A stretch of DNA of 49,000 nt from Strigamia acuminata (Eukaryota > Arthropoda > Chilopoda > Geophilomorpha > Linotaeniidae): the NCBI GenBank assembly GCA_949358305.1, contig CASHSZ010000087.1:1-49000 (forward strand), written 5' to 3'. Below, one piece after another: positions 1-14,200 of this stretch; position 1 is the stretch's first letter, and every line of letters starts with the position of its first letter. The notes below the pieces were generated by a model. It did not search any database and had not been told where the DNA came from. It saw only the letters and a list, made by a program, of their open reading frames with translations. The position numbers and the translations under genes were made by a program.

Positions 1-135
1 ACATGGTATTTATAAGTATAATTTATAAAATATATTTATTGCACCGCAAGTGCCTATTTCAAGAAGGAATTATAATTATAATTATGACTTTGTAACTCAT
101 AATTATAAGGAACAATTGGCAACCGCAAACTCACT
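1..135. other. AT-rich non-satellite left edge
   Basis: This is the only sequence left of the satellite array. It is AT-rich, with an alternating AATTATAATTATAATTATG tract at about 69-87, and shows no open frame or RNA gene that I can recognise. The satellite starts abruptly at 136, at the AATGTCTCTG phase of the monomer. Confidence 0.6.
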
Positions 136-2910
136 AATGTCTCTGAATGTTCAGAAATAGTGTTTAAACCTTAGTAGAAGGCTCCAATGTAAGTTTTAGA
201 AACATCCAACCAATGATTTGGGAGAATAGACTTTTGATCTCATCACAGTTGACTTAGCACAAACACCACAAGACCAATGTCTCTGAATGTTCAGAAATAG
301 TGTTTAAACCTTAGGAGAAGGCTCCAATGTAAGTTTTAGAAACATCCAACCAATGATTTGGGAGAATAGACTTTTGATCTCATCACAGTTGACTTAGCAC
401 AAACACCACAAGACCAATGGGTCTGAATGTTCAGAAATAGTGTTTAAACCTTAGTAGACGGCTCCAATGTAAGTTTTAGAAACATTCAACCGATGATTTG
501 GGAGAATAGACTTTTGATCTCATCACAGTTGACTTAGCACAAACACCACAAGACCAATGTCTCTGAATGTTCAGAAATAGTGTTTAAACCTTAGTAGAAG
601 GCTCCAATGTAAGTTTTAGAAACATCCAACCAATGATTTGGGAGAATAGACTTTTGATCTCATCACAGTTGACTTAGCACAAACACCACAAGTCCAATGT
701 CTCTGAATGTTCAGAAATAGTGTTTAAACCTTAGTAGAAGCCTTCAATATAAGTTTTAGCAACACCCAAGCAATAAATTTTGAAAAAAAAATTTTGAGCT
801 TATTTCACATCACAGTTGACTTAGCACAAACACCACAAGACCAATGTCTCTGAATGTTCAGAAATAGTGTTTAAACCTTAGTAGAAGGCTCCAATGTAAG
901 TTTTAGAAACATCCAACCAATGATTTGGGAGAATAGACTTTTGATCTCATCACAGTTGACTTAGCACAAACACCACAAGACCAATGTCTCTGAATGTTCA
1001 GAAATAGTGTTTAAACTTTAGTAGAAGGCTCCAATGTAAGTTTTAGAAACATTCAACCGATGATTTGGGAGAATAGACTTTTGATCTGATCACAGTTGAC
1101 TTAGCACAAACACCACAAGACCAATGTCTCTGAATGTTCAGAAATAGTGTTTAAACCTTAGTAGAAGGCTCCAATGTAAGTTTTAGAAACATCCAACCAA
1201 TGATTTGGGAGAATAGACTTTTGATCTCATCACAGTTGACTTAGCACAAACACCACAAGACCAATGTCTCTGAATGTTCAGAAATAGTGTTTAAACCTTA
1301 GTAGAAGGCTCCAATGTAAGTTTTAGAAACATCCAACCAATGATTTGGGAGAATAGACTTTTGATCTCATCACAGTTGACTTAGCACAAACACCACAAGA
1401 CCAATGTCTCTGAATGTTCAGAAATAATGTTTAAACCTTAGTAGAAGGCTCCAATGTAAGTTTTAAAAACATCCAACCGATGATTTGGGAGAATAGACTT
1501 TTGATCTCATCACAGTTGACTTAGCACAAACACCACAAGTCCAATGTCTCTGAATGTTCAGAAATAGTGTTTAAACCTTAGTAGAAGCCTTCAATATAAG
1601 TTTTAGCAACACCCAAGCAATAAATTTTGAAAAAAAAATTTTGAGCTCATTTCACATCGCAGTTGACTTAGCACAAACACCACAAGACCAATGTCTCTGA
1701 ATGTTCAGAAATAGGGTTTAAACCTTAGTAGAAGCCTTCAATATAAGTTTTAGCAACACCCAAGCAATAAATTTTGAAAAAAAAATTTTGAGCTTATTTC
1801 ACATCACAGTTGACTTAGCACAAACACCACAAGACCAATGTCTCTGAATGTTCAGAAATAGTGTTTAAACCTTAGTAGAAGGCTCCAATGTAAGTTTTAG
1901 AAACATCCAACCAATGATTTGGGAGAATAGACTTTTGATCTCATCACAGTTGACTTAGCACAAACACCACAAGTCCAATGTCTCTGAATGTTCAGAAATA
2001 GTGTTTAAACCTTAGTAGAAGGCTCCAATGTAAGTTTTAGAAACATCCAACCGATGATTTGGGAGAATAGACTTTTGATCTCATCACAGTTGACTTAGCA
2101 CAAACACCACAAGACCAATGTCTCTGAATGTTTAGAAATAGTGTTTAAACCTTAGTAGAAGCCTTCAATGTAAGTTTTAGCAACACCCAAGCAATAAATT
2201 TTGAAAAAAAAATTTTGAGCTTATTTCACATCGCAGTTGACTTAGCACAAACACCACAAGACCAATGTCTCTGAATGTTCAGAAATAGTGTTTAAACCTT
2301 AGTAGAAGGCTCCAATGTAAGTTTTAGAAACATCCAACCGATGATTTGGGAGAATAGATTTTTGATCTCATCACAGTTGACTTAGCACAAACACCACAAG
2401 ACCAATGTCTCTGAATGTTCAGAAATAGTGTTTAAACCTTAGTAGAAGGCTCCAATGTAAGTTTTAGAAACATTCAACCGATGATTTGGGAGAATAGACT
2501 TTTGATCTCATCACAGTTGACTTAGCACAAACACCACAAGACCAATGTCTCTGAATGTTCAGAAATAGTGTTTAAACCTTAGTAGAAGGCTCCAATGTAA
2601 GTTTTAGAAACATCCAACCAATGATTTGGGAGAATAGACTTTTGATCTCATCACAGTTGACTTAGCACAAACACCACAAGACCAATGTCTCTGAATGTTC
2701 AGAAATAGTGTTTAAACCTTAGTAGAAGGCTCCAATGTAAGTTTTAGAAACATCCAACCGATGATTTGGGAGAATAGACTTTTGATCTCATCACAGTTGA
2801 CTTAGCACAAACACCACAAGTCCAATGTCTCTGAATGTTCAGAAATAGTGTTTAAACCTTAGTAGAAGCCTTCAATATAAGTTTTAGCAACACCCAAGCA
2901 ATAAATTTTG

Positions 2911-5900
2911 AAAAACAAATTTTGAGCTTATTTCACATCACAGTTGACTTAGCACAAACACCACAAGACCAATGTCTCTGAATGTTCAGAAATAGTGTTT
3001 AAACCTTAGTAGAAGGCTCCAATGTAAGTTTTAGAAACATCCAACCAATGATTTGGGAGAATAGACTTTTGATCTCATCACAGTTGACTTAGCACAAACA
3101 CCACAAGACCAATGTCTCTGAATGTTCAGAAATAGTGTTTAAACCTTAGTAGAAGGCTCCAATGTAAGTTTTAGAAACATCCAACCAATGATTTGGGAGA
3201 ATAGACTTTTGATCTCATCACAGTTGACTTAGCACAAACACCACAAGACCAATGTCTCTGAATGTTCAGAAATAATGTTTAAACCTTAGTAGAAGGCTCC
3301 AATGTAAGTTTTAAAAACATCCAACCGATGATTTGGGAGAATAGACTTTTGATCTCATCACAGTTGACTTAGCACAAACACCACAAGACCAATGTCTCTG
3401 AATGTTCAGAAATAGGGTTTAAACCTTAGTAGAAGCCTTCAATATAAGTTTTAGCAACACCCAAGCAATAAATTTTGAAAAAAAAATTTTGAGCTTATTT
3501 CACATCACAGTTGACTTAGCACAAACACCACAAGACCAATGTCTCTGAATGTTCAGAAATAGTGTTTAAACCTTAGTAGAAGGCTCCAATGTAAGTTTTA
3601 GAAACATCCAACCAATGATTTGGGAGAATAGACTTTTGATCTCATCACAGTTGACTTAGCACAAACACCACAAGTCCAATGTCTCTGAATGTTCAGAAAT
3701 AGTGTTTAAACCTTAGTAGAAGGCTCCAATGTAAGTTTTAGAAACATCCAACCGATGATTTGGGAGAATAGACTTTTGATCTCATCACAGTTGACTTAGC
3801 ACAAACACCACAAGACCAATGTCTCTGAATGTTTAGAAATAGTGTTTAAACCTTAGTAGAAGCCTTCAATGTAAGTTTTAGCAACACCCAAGCAATAAAT
3901 TTTGAAAAAAAAATTTTGAGCTTATTTCACATCGCAGTTGACTTAGCACAAACACCACAAGACCAATGTCTCTGAATGTTCAGAAATAGTGTTTAAACCT
4001 TAGTAGAAGGCTCCAATGTAAGTTTTAGAAACATCCAACCGATGATTTGGGAGAATAGATTTTTGATCTCATCACAGTTGACTTAGCACAAACACCACAA
4101 GACCAATGTCTCTGAATGTTCAGAAATAGTGTTTAAACCTTAGTAGAAGGCTCCAATGTAAGTTTTAGAAACATTCAACCGATGATTTGGGAGAATAGAC
4201 TTTTGATCTCATCACAGTTGACTTAGCACAAACACCACAAGACCAATGTCTCTGAATGTTCAGAAATAGTGTTTAAACCTTAGTAGAAGGCTCCAATGTA
4301 AGTTTTAGAAACATCCAACCAATGATTTGGGAGAATAGACTTTTGATCTCATCACAGTTGACTTAGCACAAACACCACAAGACCAATGTCTCTGAATGTT
4401 CAGAAATAGTGTTTAAACTTTAGTAGAAGGCTCCAATGTAAGTTTTAGAAACATCCAACCGATGATTTGGGAGAATAGACTTTTGATCTCATCACAGTTG
4501 ACTTAGCACAAACACCACAAGTCCAATGTCTCTGAATGTTCAGAAATAGTGTTTAAACCTTAGTAGAAGCCTTCAATATAAGTTTTAGCAACACCCAAGC
4601 AATAAATTTTGAAAAACAAATTTTGAGCTTATTTCACATCACAGTTGACTTAGCACAAACACCACAAGACCAATGTCTCTGAATGTTCAGAAATAGTGTT
4701 TAAACCTTAGTAGAAGGCTCCAATGTAAGTTTTAGAAACATCCAACCAATGATTTGGGAGAATAGACTTTTGATCTCATCACAGTTGACTTAGCACAAAC
4801 ACCACAAGTCCAATGTCTCTGAATGTTCAGAAATAGTGTTTAAACCTTAGTAGAAGGCTCCAATGTAAGTTTTAGCAACACCCAAGCAATAAATTTTGAA
4901 AAAAAAATTTTGAGCTGATTTCACATCGCAGTTGACTTAGCACAAACACCACAAGACCAATGTCTCTGAATGTTCAGAAATAGTGTTTAAACCTTAGTAG
5001 AAGGCTCCAATGTAAGTTTTAGAAACATCCAACCGATGATTTGGGAGAATAGATTTTTGATCTCATCACAGTTGACTTAGCACAAACACCACAAGACCAA
5101 TGTCTCTGAATGTTCAGAAATAGTGTTTAAACCTTAGTAGAAGGCTCCAATGTAAGTTTTAGAAACATTCAACCGATGATTTGGGAGAATAGACTTTTGA
5201 TCTCATCACAGTTGACTTAGCACAAACACCACAAGACCAATGTCTCTGAATGTTCAGAAATAGTGTTTAAACCTTAGTAGAAGGCTCCAATGTAAGTTTT
5301 AGAAACATCCAACCAATGATTTGGGAGAATAGACTTTTGATCTCATCACAGTTGACTTAGCACAAACACCACAAGACCAATGTCTCTGAATGTTCAGAAA
5401 TAGTGTTTAAACCTTAGTAGAAGGCTCCAATGTAAGTTTTAGAAACATCCAACCGATGATTTGGGAGAATAGACTTTTGATCTCATCACAGTTGACTTAG
5501 CACAAACACCACAAGTCCAATGTCTCTGAATGTTCAGAAATAGTGTTTAAACCTTAGTAGAAGCCTTCAATATAAGTTTTAGCAACACCCAAGCAATAAA
5601 TTTTGAAAAACAAATTTTGAGCTTATTTCACATCACAGTTGACTTAGCACAAACACCACAAGACCAATGTCTCTGAATGTTCAGAAATAGTGTTTAAACC
5701 TTAGTAGAAGGCTCCAATGTAAGTTTTAGAAACATCCAACCAATGATTTGGGAGAATAGACTTTTGATCTCATCACAGTTGACTTAGCACAAACACCACA
5801 AGACCAATGTCTCTGAATGTTCAGAAATAGTGTTTAAACCTTAGTAGAAGGCTCCAATGTAAGTTTTAGAAACATCCAACCAATGATTTGGGAGAATAGA

Positions 5901-8300
5901 CTTTTGATCTCATCACAGTTGACTTAGCACAAACACCACAAGACCAATGTCTCTGAATGTTCAGAAATAATGTTTAAACCTTAGTAGAAGGCTCCAATGT
6001 AAGTTTTAAAAACATCCAACCGATGATTTGGGAGAATAGACTTTTGATCTCATCACAGTTGACTTAGCACAAACACCACAAGACCAATGTCTCTGAATGT
6101 TCAGAAATAGGGTTTAAACCTTAGTAGAAGCCTTCAATATAAGTTTTAGCAACACCCAAGCAATAAATTTTGAAAAAAAAATTTTGAGCTTATTTCACAT
6201 CACAGTTGACTTAGCACAAACACCACAAGACCAATGTCTCTGAATGTTCAGAAATAGTGTTTAAACCTTAGTAGAAGGCTCCAATGTAAGTTTTAGAAAC
6301 ATCCAACCAATGATTTGGGAGAATAGACTTTTGATCTCATCACAGTTGACTTAGCACAAACACCACAAGTCCAATGTCTCTGAATGTTCAGAAATAGTGT
6401 TTAAACCTTAGTAGAAGGCTCCAATGTAAGTTTTAGAAACATCCAACCGATGATTTGGGAGAATAGACTTTTGATCTCATCACAGTTGACTTAGCACAAA
6501 CACCACAAGACCAATGTCTCTGAATGTTTAGAAATAGTGTTTAAACCTTAGTAGAAGCCTTCAATGTAAGTTTTAGCAACACCCAAGCAATAAATTTTGA
6601 AAAAAAAATTTTGAGCTTATTTCACATCGCAGTTGACTTAGCACAAACACCACAAGACCAATGTCTCTGAATGTTCAGAAATAGTGTTTAAACCTTAGTA
6701 GAAGGCTCCAATGTAAGTTTTAGAAACATCCAACCGATGATTTGGGAGAATAGATTTTTGATCTCATCACAGTTGACTTAGCACAAACACCACAAGACCA
6801 ATGTCTCTGAATGTTCAGAAATAGTGTTTAAACCTTAGTAGAAGGCTCCAATGTAAGTTTTAGAAACATTCAACCGATGATTTGGGAGAATAGACTTTTG
6901 ATCTCATCACAGTTGACTTAGCACAAACACCACAAGACCAATGTCTCTGAATGTTCAGAAATAGTGTTTAAACCTTAGTAGAAGGCTCCAATGTAAGTTT
7001 TAGAAACATCCAACCAATGATTTGGGAGAATAGACTTTTGATCTCATCACAGTTGACTTAGCACAAACACCACAAGACCAATGTCTCTGAATGTTCAGAA
7101 ATAGTGTTTAAACTTTAGTAGAAGGCTCCAATGTAAGTTTTAGAAACATCCAACCGATGATTTGGGAGAATAGACTTTTGATCTCATCACAGTTGACTTA
7201 GCACAAACACCACAAGTCCAATGTCTCTGAATGTTCAGAAATAGTGTTTAAACCTTAGTAGAAGCCTTCAATATAAGTTTTAGCAACACCCAAGCAATAA
7301 ATTTTGAAAAACAAATTTTGAGCTTATTTCACATCACAGTTGACTTAGCACAAACACCACAAGACCAATGTCTCTGAATGTTCAGAAATAGTGTTTAAAC
7401 CTTAGTAGAAGGCTCCAATGTAAGTTTTAGAAACATCCAACCAATGATTTGGGAGAATAGACTTTTGATCTCATCACAGTTGACTTAGCACAAACACCAC
7501 AAGTCCAATGTCTCTGAATGTTCAGAAATAGTGTTTAAACCTTAGTAGAAGGCTCCAATGTAAGTTTTAGCAACACCCAAGCAATAAATTTTGAAAAAAA
7601 AATTTTGAGCTGATTTCACATCGCAGTTGACTTAGCACAAACACCACAAGACCAATGTCTCTGAATGTTCAGAAATAGTGTTTAAACCTTAGTAGAAGGC
7701 TCCAATGTAAGTTTTAGAAACATCCAACCGATGATTTGGGAGAATAGATTTTTGATCTCATCACAGTTGACTTAGCACAAACACCACAAGACCAATGTCT
7801 CTGAATGTTCAGAAATAGTGTTTAAACCTTAGTAGAAGGCTCCAATGTAAGTTTTAGAAACATTCAACCGATGATTTGGGAGAATAGACTTTTGATCTCA
7901 TCACAGTTGACTTAGCACAAACACCACAAGACCAATGTCTCTGAATGTTCAGAAATAGTGTTTAAACCTTAGTAGAAGGCTCCAATGTAAGTTTTAGAAA
8001 CATTCAACCAATGATTTGGGAGAATAGACTTTTGATCTCATCACAGTTGACTTAGCACAAACACCACAAGACCAATGTCTCTGAATGTTCAGAAATAGTG
8101 TTTAAACCTTAGTAGAAGGCTCCAATGTAAGTTTTAGAAACATCCAACCGATGATTTGGGAGAATAGACTTTTGATCTCATCACAGTTGACTTAGCACAA
8201 ACACCACAAGTCCAATGTCTCTGAATGTTCAGAAATAGTGTTTAAACCTTAGTAGAAGCCTTCAATATAAGTTTTAGCAACACCCAAGCAATAAATTTTG
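2911..8300. repeat. Higher-order repeat system 1 (2695 bp = 1701 + 994)
   Basis: A rare B-monomer variant with a C inside the oligo-A run (AAAAACAAAT) recurs at 2911, 4612, 5606, 7307 and 8301, giving spacings of 1701, 994, 1701 and 994 bp. Other diagnostic variants repeat at the same 2695-bp distance: AATAATG at 3271 and 5966, and ATAGGG at 3412 and 6107. The 1701-bp half corresponds to nine A and three B monomers, and the 994-bp half to five A and two B. Partial or length-altered copies extend left (AATAATG at 1423, offset 1848 = 1701+147) and right (AATAATG at 8801, offset 2835 = 2695+140). The limits given are arbitrary phase points, not biological edges. Confidence 0.9.
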
Positions 8301-11280
8301 AAAAACAAATTTTGAGCTTATTTCACATCACAGTTGACTTAGCACAAACACCACAAGACCAATGTCTCTGAATGTTCAGAAATAGTGTTTAAACCTTAGT
8401 AGAAGGCTCCAATGTAAGTTTTAGAAACATCCAACCAATGATTTGGGAGAATAGACTTTTGATCTCATCACAGTTGACTTAGCACAAACACCACAAGACC
8501 AATGTCTCTGAATGTTCAGAAATAGTGTTTAAAGTTTAGTAGAAGGCTCCAATGTAAGTTTTAGAAACATTCAACCGATGATTTGGGAGAATAGACTTTT
8601 GATCTCATCACAGTTGACTTAGCACAAACACCACAAGACCAATGTCTCTGAATGTTCAGAAATAGTGTTTAAACCTTAGTAGAAGGCTCCAATGTAAGTT
8701 TTAGAAACATCCAACCAATGATTTGGGAGAATAGACTTTTGATCTCATCACAGTTGACTTAGCACAAACACCACAAGACCAATGTCTCTGAATGTTCAGA
8801 AATAATGTTTAAACCTTAGTAGAAGGCTCCAATGTAAGTTTTAAAAACATCCAATTGATGATTTGGGAGAATAGACTTTTGATCTCATCACAGTTGACTT
8901 AGCACAAACACCACAAGTCCAATGTCTCTGAATGTTCAGAAATAGTGTTTAAACCTTAGTAGAAGCCTTCAATATAAGTTTTAGCAACACCCAAGCAATA
9001 AATTTTGAAAAAAAAATTTTGAGCTCATTTCACATCGCAGTTGACTTAGCACAAACACCACAAGACCAATGTCTCTGAATGTTCAGAAATAGTGTTTAAA
9101 CCTTAGTAGAAGCCTTCAATATAAGTTTTAGCAACACCCAAGCAATAAATGTTGAAAAAAAAATTTTGAGCTTATTTCACATCACAGTTGACTTAGCACA
9201 AACACCACAAGACCAATGTCTCTGAATGTTCAGAAATAGTGTTTAAACCTTAGTAGAAGCCTTCAATATAAGTTTTAGCAACACCCAAGCAATAAATTTT
9301 GAAAAAAAAAATTTTGAGCTTATTTCACATCACAGTTGACTTAGCACAAACACCACAAGACCAATGTCTCTGAATGTTCAGAAATAGTGTTTAAACCTTA
9401 GTAGAAGGCTCCAATGTAAGTTTTAGAAACATCCAACCAATGATTTGGGAGAATAGACTTTGATCTCATCACAGTTGACTTAGCACAAACACCACAAGAC
9501 CAATGTCTCTGAATGTTCAGAAATAGTGTTTAAACCTTAGTAGAAGCCTTCAATGTAAGTTTTAGCAACATCCAAGCAATGATTTGGGAGAATAGACTTT
9601 TGATCTCATCACAGTTGACTTAGCACAAACACCACAAGACCAATGGGTCTGAATGTTCAGAAATAGTGTTTAAACCTTAGTAGAAGGCTCCAATGTAAGT
9701 TTTAGAAACATCCAACCGATGATTTGGGAGAATAGACTTTTGATCTCATCACAGTTGACTTAGAACAAACACCACAAGACCAATGTCTCTGAATGTTTAA
9801 AAATAGTGTTTAAACCTTAGTAGAAGCCTTCAATGTAAGTTTTAGCAACACCCAAGCAATAAATTTTGAAAAAAAAATTTTGAGCTTATTTCACATCGCA
9901 GTTGACTTAGCACAAACACCACAAGACCAATGTCTCTGAATGTTCAGAAATAGTGTTTAAACCTTAGTAGAAGGCTCCAATGTAAGTTTTAGAAACATCC
10001 AACCGATGATTTGGGAGAATAGATTTTTGATCTCATCACAGTTGACTTAGCACAAACACCACAAGACCAATGTCTCTGAATGTTCAGAAATAGTGTTTAA
10101 ACCTTAGTAGAAGGCTCCAATGTAAGTTTTAGAAACATTCAACCGATGATTTGGGAGAATAGACTTTTGATCTCATCACAGTTGACTTAGCACAAACACC
10201 ACAAGACCAATGTCTCTGAATGTTCAGAAATAGTGTTTAAACCTTAGTAGAAGGCTCCAATGTAAGTTTTAGAAACATCCAACCGATGATTTGGGAGAAT
10301 AGACTTTTGATCTCATCACAGTTGACTTAGCACAAACACCACAAGTCCAATGTCTCTGAATGTTCACAAATAGTGTTTAAACCTTAGTAGAAGCCTTCAA
10401 TATAAGTTTTAGCAACACCCAAGCAATAAATTTTGAAAAAAAAATTTTGAGCTTATTTCACATCACAGTTGACTTAGCACAAACACCACAAGACCAATGT
10501 CTCTGAATGTTCAGAAATAGTGTTTAAACCTTAGTAGAAGGCTCCAATGTAAGTTTTAGAAACATCCAACCAATGATTTGGGAGAATAGACTTTTGATCT
10601 CATCACAGTTGACTTAGCACAAACACCACAAGACCAATGTCTCTGAATGTTCAGAAATAGTGTTTAAACTTTAGTAGAAGGCTCCAATGAAGTTTTAGAA
10701 ACATTCAACCGATGATTTGGGAGAATAGACTTTTGATCTCATCACAGTTGACTTAGCACAAACACCACAAGACCAATGTCTCTGAATGTTCAGAAATAGT
10801 GTTTAAACCTTAGTAGAAGGCTCCAATGTAAGTTTTAGAAACATCCAACCAATGATTTGGGAGAATAGACTTTTGATCTCATCACAGTTGACTTAGCACA
10901 AACACCACAAGACCAATGTCTCTGAATGTTCAGAAATAGTGTTTAAACCTTAGTAGAAGCCTTCAATATAAGTTTTAGCAACACCCAAGCAATAAATTTT
11001 GAAAAAAAAATTTTGAGCTTATTTCACATCACAGTTGACTTAGCACAAACACCACAAGACCAATGTCTCTGAATGTTCAGAAATAGTGTTTAAACCTTAG
11101 TAGAAGCCTTCAATATAAGTTTTAGCAACACCCAAGCAATAAATTTTGAAAAAAAAATTTTGAGCTTATTTCACATCACAGTTGACTTAGCACAAACACC
11201 ACAAGACCAATGTCTCTGAATGTTCAGAAATAGTGTTTAAACCTTAGTAGAAGGCTCCAATGTAAGTTTTAGAAACATCC

Positions 11281-14200
11281 AACTAATGATTTGGGAGAAT
11301 AGACTTTTGATCTCATCACAGTTGACTTAGCACAAACACCACAAGACCAATGTCTCTGAATGTTCAGAAATAGTGTTTAAACCTTAGTAGAAGGCTCCAA
11401 TGTAAGTTTTAGAAACATCCAACCAATGATTTGGGAGAATAGACTTTGATCTCATCACAGTTGACTTAGCACAAACACCACAAGACCAATGTCTCTGAAT
11501 GTTCAGAAATAGTGTTTAAACCTTAGTAGAAGCCTTCAATATAAGTTTTAGCAACACCCAAGCAATAAATTTTGAAAAAAAAATTTTGAGCTCATTTCAC
11601 ATCGCAGTTGACTTAGCACAAACACCACAAGTCCAATGTCTCTGAATGTTCAGAAATAGTGTTTAAACCTTAGTAGAAGGCTCCAATGTAAGTTTTAGAA
11701 ACATCCAACCGATGATTTGGGAGAATAGACTTTTGATCTCATCACAGTTGACTTAGCACAAACACCACAAGACCAATGTCTCTGAATGTTTAGAAATAGT
11801 GTTTAAACCTTAGTAGAAGCCTTCAATGTAAGTTTTAGCAACACCCAAGCAATAAATTTTGAAAAAAAAATTTTGAGCTTATTTCACATCGCAGTTGACT
11901 TAGCACAAACACCACAAGACCAATGTCTCTGAATGTTCAGAAATAGTGTTTAAACCTTAGTAGAAGGCTCCAATGTAAGTTTTAGAAACATCCAACCGAT
12001 GATTTGGGAGAATAGACTTTTGATCTCATCACAGTTGACTTAGCACAAACACCACAAGACCAATGTCTCTGAATGTTTAGAAATAGTGTTTAAACCTTAG
12101 TAGAAGCCTTCAATGTAAGTTTTAGCAACACCCAAGCAATAAATTTTGAAAAAAAAATTTTGAGCTTATTTCACATCGCAGTTGACTTAGCACAAACACC
12201 ACAAGACCAATGTCTCTGAATGTTCAGAAATAGTGTTTAAACCTTAGTAGAAGGCTCCAATGTAAGTTTTAGAAACATCCAACCGATGATTTGGGAGAAT
12301 AGACTTTTGATCTCATCACAGTTGACTTAGCACAAACACCACAAGACCAATGTCTCTGAATGTTTAGAAATAGTGTTTAAACCTTAGTAGAAGCCTTCAA
12401 TGTAAGTTTTAGCAACACCCAAGCAATAAATTTTGAAAAAAAAATTTTGAGCTTATTTCACATCGCAGTTGACTTAGCACAAACACCACAAGACCAATGT
12501 CTCTGAATGTTCAGAAATAGTGTTTAAACCTTAGTAGAAGGCTCCAATGTAAGTTTTAGAAACATCCAACCGATGATTTGGGAGAATAGACTTTTGATCT
12601 CATCACAGTTGACTTAGCACAAACACCACAAGACCAATGTCTCTGAATGTTCAGAAATAGTGTTTAAACCTTAGTAGAAGGCTCCAATGTAAGTTTTAGA
12701 AACATCCAACCAATGATTTGGAAGAATAGACTTTTGATCTCATCACAGTTGACTTAGCACAAACACCACAAGTCCAATGTCTCTGAATGTTCAGAAATAG
12801 TGTTTAAAATTTAGTAGAAGGCTCCAATGTAAGTTTTAGAAACATCCAACCGATGATTTGGGAGAATAGACTTTTGATCTCATCACAGTTGACTTAGCAC
12901 AAACACCACAAGACCAATGTCTCTGAATGTTTAGAAATAGTGTTTAAACCTTAGTAGAAGCCTTCAATGTAAGTTTTAGCAATACCCAAGCAATAAATTT
13001 TGAAAAAAAAATTTTGAGCTTATTTCACATCGCAGTTGACTTAGCACAAACACCACAAGACCAATGTCTCTGAATGTTCAGAAATAGTGTTTAAACCTTA
13101 GTAGAAGGCTCCAATGTAAGTTTTAGAAACATCCAACCGATGATTTGGGAGAATAGACTTTTGATCTCATCACAGTTGACTTAGCACAAACACCACAAGA
13201 CCAATGTCTCTGAATGTTCAGAAATAGTGTTTAAACCTTAGTAGAAGGCTCCAATGTAAGTTTTAGAAACATCCAACCAATGATTTGGGAGAATAGACTT
13301 TTGATCTCATCACAGTTGACTTAGCACAAACACCACAAGTCCAATGTCTCTGAATGTTCAGAAATAGTGTTTAAACCTTAGTAGAAGCCTTCAATATAAG
13401 TTTTAGCAACACCCAAGCAATAAACTTTGAAAAAAAAATTTTGAGCTCATTTCACATCGCAGTTGACTTAGCACAAACACCACAAGACCAATGTCTCTGA
13501 ATGTTCAGAAATAGTGTTTAAACCTTAGTAGAAGCCTTCAATATAAGTTTTAGCAACACCCAAGCAATAAATTTTGAAAAAAAAATTTTGAGCTTATTTC
13601 ACATCACAGTTGACTTAGCACAAACACCACAAGACCAATGTCTCTGAATGTTCAGAAATAGTGTTTAAATCTTAGTAGAAGGCTCCAATGTAAGTTTTAG
13701 AAACATCCAACCAATGATTTGGGAGAATAGACTTTTGATCTCATCACAGTTGACTTAGTACAAACACCACAAGTCCATGTCTCTGAATGTTCAGAAATAG
13801 TGTTTAAACCTTAGTAGAAGGCTCCAATGTAAGTTTTAGAAACATCCAACCAATGATTTGGGAGAATAGACTTTTGATCTCATCACAGTTGACTTAGCAC
13901 AAACACCACAAGACCAATGTCTCTGAATGTTCAGAAATAGTGTTTAAACCTTAGTAGAAGGCTCCAATGTAAGTTTTAGAAACATCCAACCGATGATTTG
14001 GGAGAATAGACTTTTGATCTCATCACAGTTGACTTAGCACAAACACCACAAGTCCAATGTCTCTGAATGTTCAGAAATAGTGTTTAAACCTTAGTAGAAG
14101 CCTTCAATATAAGTTTTAGCAACACCCAAGCAATAAATTTTGAAAAAAAAATTTTGAGCTCATTTCACATCGCAGTTGACTTAGCACAAACACCACAAGA

